Assembly (NCBI GenBank): GCA_964019155.1
Contig: OZ025244.1
Location: 47,636,469 to 47,700,468, forward strand
Direction: 5' to 3'
From: Osedax fenrisi
Taxonomy: Eukaryota; Annelida; Polychaeta; Sabellida; Siboglinidae
DNA length: 64,000 nucleotides
How positions within the stretch are numbered: position 1 is the stretch's first letter; the number at the start of each line of letters is the position of its first letter. Under the pieces are notes generated by a model that saw only the letters and a list, made by a program, of their open reading frames with translations, searched no databases and had not been told where the DNA came from. The position numbers were made by a program, and so were the translations under genes. This document shows positions 59,801 through 64,000 of this stretch, one piece after another.

Positions 59801-62185
59801 AGTAACAGTAGTGGGGCTGTAGTAACAGTAGTGGGGGCTGTAGTAACAGTAGTGGGGGTCGTAGTAACAGTAGTGGGGGTTGTAGTAACAGTAGTGGGGG
59901 TTGTAGTAACAGTAGTGGGGGTTGTAGTAACAGTAGTGGGGGTCGTAGTGGGGGTGGTAGTAACAGTAGTGGGGGCTGTAGTAACAGTAGTGGGGGTCGT
60001 AGTGGGGGTGGTAGTAACAGTAGTGGGGGCTGTAGTAACAGTAGTGGGGGTGGTAGTAACAGTAGTGGGGGCTGTAGTAACAGTAGTGGGGGTCGTAGTG
60101 GGGGTGGTAGTAACAGTAGTGGGGCTGTAGTAACAGTAGTGGGGGTCGTAGTAACAGTAGTGGGGGCTGTAGTAACAGTAGTGGGGGTCGTAGTGGGGGT
60201 GGTAGTAACAGTAGTGGGGCTGTAGTAACAGTAGTGGGGGTCGTAGTAACAGTAGTGGGGGCTGTAGTAACAGTAGTGGGGGTAGTAGTAACAGTAGTGG
60301 GGGTCGTAGTGGGGGTGGTAGTAACAGTAGTGGGGCTGTAGTAACAGTAGTGGGGGTCGTAGTAACAGTAGTGGGGGCTGTAGTAACAGTAGTGGGGGTC
60401 GTAGTGGGGGTGGTAGTAACAGTAGTGGGGCTGTAGTAACAGTAGTGGGGGTCGTAGTAACAGTAGTGGGGTTGTAGTAACAGTAGTGGGGGCTGTAGTA
60501 ACAGTAGGGGGGGTTGTAGTAACAGTAGTGGGGGTCGTAGTAACAGTAGTGGGGCTGTAGTAACAGTAGTGGGGGCTGTAGTAACAGTAGTGGGGGTCGT
60601 AGTAACAGTAGTGGGGGCTGTAGTAACAGTAGTGGGGGTCGTAGTGGGGGTCGTAGTAACAGTAGTGGGGCTGTAGTAACAGTAGTGGGGGCTGTAGTAA
60701 CAGTAGTGGGGGTCGTAGTAACAGTAGTGGGGGTTGTAGTAACAGTAGTGGGGGTTGTAGTAACAGTAGTGGGGGTTGTAGTAACAGTAGTGGGGGTCGT
60801 AGTGGGGGTGGTAGTAACAGTAGTGGGGGCTGTAGTAACAGTAGTGGGGGTCGTAGTGGGGGTGGTAGTAACAGTAGTGGGGGTTGTAGTAACAGTAGTG
60901 GGGGTCGTAGTGGGGGTGGTAGTAACAGTAGTGGGGCTGTAGTAACAGTAGTGGGGGTCGTAGTAACAGTAGTGGGGGTCGTAGTAACAGTAGTGGGGGC
61001 TGTAGTAACAGTAGTGGGGGTCGTAGTAGCAGTAGTGGGGGTTGTAGTAACAGTAGTGGGGGCTGTAGTAACAGTAGTGGGGGCTGTAGTAACAGTAGGG
61101 GGGGTTGTAGTAACAGTAGTGGGGGTTGTAGTAACAGTAGTGGGGGCTGTAGTAACAGTAGTGGGGGTTGTAGTAGCAGTAGGGGGGGTCGTAGTAACAG
61201 TAGTGGGGGTTGTAGTAACAGTAGTGGGGGTTGTAGTAACAGTAGTGGGGGTTGTAGTAACAGTAGTGGGGGTCGTAGTGGGGGTGGTAGTAACAGTAGT
61301 GGGGGCTGTAGTAACAGTAGTGGGGGTCGTAGTGGGGGTGGTAGTAACAGTAGTGGGGGCTGTAGTAACAGTAGTGGGGGTCGTAGTGGGGGTGGTAGTA
61401 ACAGTAGTGGGGGCTGTAGTAACAGTAGTGGGGGTCGTAGTGGGGGTGGTAGTAACAGTAGTGGGGCTGTAGTAACAGTAGTGGGGGTCGTAGTAACAGT
61501 AGTGGGGGTCGTAGTAACAGTAGTGGGGGCTGTAGTAACAGTAGTGGGGCTGTAGTAACAGTAGTGGGGGTCGTAGTAACAGTAGTGGGGCTGTAGTAAC
61601 AGTAGTGGGGGTTGTAGTAGCAGTAGTGGGGGTCGTAGTAACAGTAGTGGGGGTCGTAGTAACAGTAGTGGGGGCTGTAGTAACAGTAGTGGGGGCTGTA
61701 GTAACAGTAGTGGGGGTCGTAGTAACAGTAGTGGGGGTAGTAGTAACAGTAGTGGGGGTCGTAGTAACAGTAGTGGGGGCTGTAGTAACAGTAGTGGGGG
61801 CTGTAGTAACAGTAGTGGGGGTTGTAGTAACAGTAGTGGGGGTTGTAGTAACATTAGTGGGGGTCGTAGTGGGGGTGGTAGTAACAGTAGTGGGGCTGTA
61901 GTAACAGTAGTGGGGGTCGTAGTAACAGTAGTGGGGGCTGTAGTAACAGTAGTGGGGGTCGTAGTAACAGTAGTGGGGGTGGTAGTTACAGTAGTGGGGC
62001 TGTAGTAACAGTAGTGGGGGTCGTAGTAACAGTAGTGGGGGTCGTAGTAACAGTAGTGGGGGCTGTAGTAACAGTAGTGGGGGTCGTAGTGGGGGTCGTA
62101 GTAACAGTAGTGGGGCTGTAGTAACAGTAGTGGGGGCTGTAGTAACAGTAGGGGGGGTTGTAGTAACAGTAGTGGGGGTTGTAGT
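51817..62185. repeat. Long direct duplication at offset 6,841-6,842 bp (51.8-55.3 kb and 58.66-62.2 kb)
   Basis: Unit order is the same from about 51,817-55,340 and 58,658-62,185. The marker GTAGTAAGGTAGTGG is at 52,161 and 59,002. The one-base shift in offset comes from the four-G unit at 53,561, which has five Gs in the other copy. Single differences include GTAATAG at 53,193 against GTAACAG, and GTGGTGGCTG near 59,507. Confidence 0.85.
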
Positions 62186-64000
62186 AACAGTAGTGGGGGT
62201 TGTAGTAACAGTAGTGGGGGTTGTAGTAAGGTAGTGGGGGCTGTAGTAACAGTAGTGGGGGCTGTAGTAACAGTAGTGGGGGCTGTAGTAACAGTAGTGG
62301 GGGTCGTAGTAACAGTAGTGGGGGTTGTAGTAACAGTAGTGGGGGCTGTAGTAACAGTAGTGGGGGTCGTAGTAACAGTAGTGGGGGTCGTAGTAACAGT
62401 AGTGGGGGCTGTAGTAGCAGTAGTGGGGGCTGTAGTAACAGTAGGGGGGGTCGTAGTAACAGTAGTGGGGGTTGTAGTAACAGTAGTGGGGGTAGTAGTA
62501 ACAGTAGTGGGGGTCGTAGTAACAGTAGTGGGGGCTGTAGTAACAGTAGTGGGGGTTGTAGTAACAGTAGTGGGGGTTGTAGTAACAGTAGTGGGGGTCG
62601 TAGTAACAGTAGGGGGGGCTGTAGTAACAGTAGTGGGGGTCGTAGTAACAGTAGTGGGGCTGTAGTAACAGTAGTGGGGGCTGTAGTAACAGTAGTGGGG
62701 GTCGTAGTGGGGGTGGTAGTAACAGTAGTGGGGGCTGTAGTAACAGTAGTGGGGGTCGTAGTGGGGGTGGTAGTAACAGTAGTGGGGCTGTAGTAACAGT
62801 AGTGGGGGTCGTAGTAGCAGTAGTGGGGGTTGTAGTAACAGTAGTGGGGGCTGTAGTAACAGTAGTGGGGGTCGTAGTAACAGTAGTGGGGGCTGTAGTA
62901 ACAGTAGTGGGGGTTGTAGTAACAGTAGTGGGGGTCGTAGTAACAGTAGTGGGGTTGTAGTAACAGTAGTGGGGGCTGTAGTAACAGTAGGGGGGGTTGT
63001 AGTAACAGTAGTGGGGGTCGTAGTAACAGTAGTGGGGCTGTAGTAACAGTAGTGGGGGCTGTAGTAACAGTAGTGGGGGTCGTAGTAACAGTAGTGGGGG
63101 TTGTAGTAACAGTAGTGGGGGTTGTAGTAACAGTAGTGGGGGTTGTAGTAACAGTAGTGGGGGTCGTAGTGGGGGTGGTAGTAACAGTAGTGGGGGCTGT
63201 AGTAACAGTAGTGGGGGTCGTAGTGGGGGTGGTAGTAACAGTAGTGGGGGCTGTAGTAACAGTAGTGGGGGTGGTAGTAACAGTAGTGGGGGCTGTAGTA
63301 ACAGTAGTGGGGGTCGTAGTGGGGGTGGTAGTAACAGTAGTGGGGCTGTAGTAACAGTAGTGGGGGTCGTAGTAACAGTAGTGGGGGCTGTAGTAACAGT
63401 AGTGGGGGTCGTAGTGGGGGTGGTAGTAACAGTAGTGGGGCTGTAGTAACAGTAGTGGGGGTCGTAGTAACAGTAGTGGGGGCTGTAGTAACAGTAGTGG
63501 GGGTAGTAGTAACAGTAGTGGGGGTCGTAGTGGGGGTGGTAGTAACAGTAGTGGGGCTGTAGTAACAGTAGTGGGGGTCGTAGTAACAGTAGTGGGGGCT
63601 GTAGTAACAGTAGTGGGGGTCGTAGTGGGGGTGGTAGTAACAGTAGTGGGGCTGTAGTAACAGTAGTGGGGGTCGTAGTAACAGTAGTGGGGTTGTAGTA
63701 ACAGTAGTGGGGGCTGTAGTAACAGTAGGGGGGGTTGTAGTAACAGTAGTGGGGGTCGTAGTAACAGTAGTGGGGCTGTAGTAACAGTAGTGGGGGCTGT
63801 AGTAACAGTAGTGGGGGTCGTAGTAACAGTAGTGGGGGCTGTAGTAACAGTAGTGGGGGTCGTAGTGGGGGTCGTAGTAACAGTAGTGGGGCTGTAGTAA
63901 CAGTAGTGGGGGCTGTAGTAACAGTAGTGGGGGTCGTAGTAACAGTAGTGGGGGTTGTAGTAACAGTAGTGGGGGTTGTAGTAACAGTAGTGGGGGTTGT
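62185..64000. repeat. Third block, offset 3,221 bp from 58.96-60.78 kb
   Basis: From about 62,185 to the window end, unit order equals that of 58,964-60,779. The marker GTAGTAAGGTAGTGG at 62,223 matches 59,002. The block is cut by the window end. Confidence 0.85.

Larger units (their letters stand above)
43182..64000. repeat. Giant G-rich 21-bp minisatellite, more than 20.8 kb, runs off the window
   Basis: The basic unit is GTAGTAACAGTAGTGGGGG plus two variable bases (TC, TT, CT written G-CT, TG, TA). A 20-bp form ends GGGGCT and a 12-bp form GTAGTGGGGGTG or -TC lacks nine bases. Roughly 1,000 units in all. Rare variants (GTAGCAG, GTTACAG, ACATTAG, GGGATG, TAGGGGGG) mark sub-blocks. The plus strand is G-rich throughout. 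Because 21 and 12 are multiples of three and the minus strand has no stop in any frame, open frames of up to 2,236 codons arise (TTVTTAP, PLLLLQP, HYCYYSP). These are not genes. The array lies on the 5' side of the receptor's TM3 exon, so it is either intronic to or upstream of that gene. Confidence 0.98.

Noticed and set aside
48773..61854. Giant minus-strand open frames of 2,079 and 2,236 codons, plus similar frames from 43 to 48 kb
   Set aside because: They are translations of the 21-bp minisatellite. All three minus frames are open because the unit contains no stop in any frame, and 20-bp units switch frame repeatedly (TTVTTAP to PLLLLQP to HYCYYSP), which a real repeat protein would not tolerate.
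43165..63351. Plus-strand GVVVTVVGAV-type frames in the minisatellite
   Set aside because: Each ends VVGL-stop at a 20-bp unit, where GGGCTGTAG brings TAG into frame. This is repeat arithmetic and not coding.
43182..64000. CRISPR-like array
   Set aside because: Units are contiguous with no unique spacers, and the context is a eukaryotic intron or intergenic region.

Overview
The window looks like AT-rich nuclear DNA from an invertebrate animal, probably an arthropod. The reasons are GT-AG introns, a receptor gene that reads like an insect allatostatin-C/somatostatin-type receptor, many non-LTR retrotransposons of L2/CR1, RTE-like and jockey-like type, MITEs, and very large simple-sequence and minisatellite arrays. 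I cannot name the species, and nothing here looks bacterial.

The main host gene is easy to miss because every exon is short. Eight coding exons on the minus strand, from 37,691 down to 5,389, join with consistent phases and GT-AG boundaries into the last 292 residues of a class A GPCR: TM3 with DRY, TM4, the ECL2 cysteine and TM5, ICL3, TM6 with WLPYW, TM7 with NPVLY, helix 8 and the C-tail. The TM3 and TM4 exons are separated by a 22.7 kb intron. N-terminus, TM1 and TM2 were not found; they should lie at higher coordinates, possibly beyond the window. At 4,768-4,851 a terminal exon of a second gene lies on the plus strand, converging tail to tail with the receptor. I see no other convincing host exons.

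Layout: 1-4.7 kb AT-rich, nothing convincing; 4.77-4.85 kb terminal exon of the convergent gene; 5.4-15 kb receptor exons for TM4 to C-tail with intronic repeats, one hAT-like MITE and one broken RTE-like LINE; 16-35 kb giant intron holding a tRNA-like relic, a long-TIR MITE, six LINE copies or fragments with a coding part (19.6-30.4 kb is almost continuous LINE) plus one solo LINE 3' end, an 858-bp MITE, (AAT)54 and a 980-bp (ACT)n tract; 37.56-37.69 kb TM3 exon with a second hAT-like MITE just upstream; 38-43 kb AT-rich DNA with repeat relics and one LINE 3' end; 43.18 kb to the window end a 20.8 kb G-rich 21-bp minisatellite with nested kilobase-scale duplications.

The very long open frames inside the minisatellite and trinucleotide arrays are artefacts of repeat periods that avoid stop codons, so they are not annotated as genes. 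The LINE copies are mostly truncated, frameshifted or stop-interrupted. The least damaged are the 886-codon endonuclease-RT frame at 26.4-29.1 kb and the uninterrupted 490-codon RT frame at 33.1-34.5 kb.
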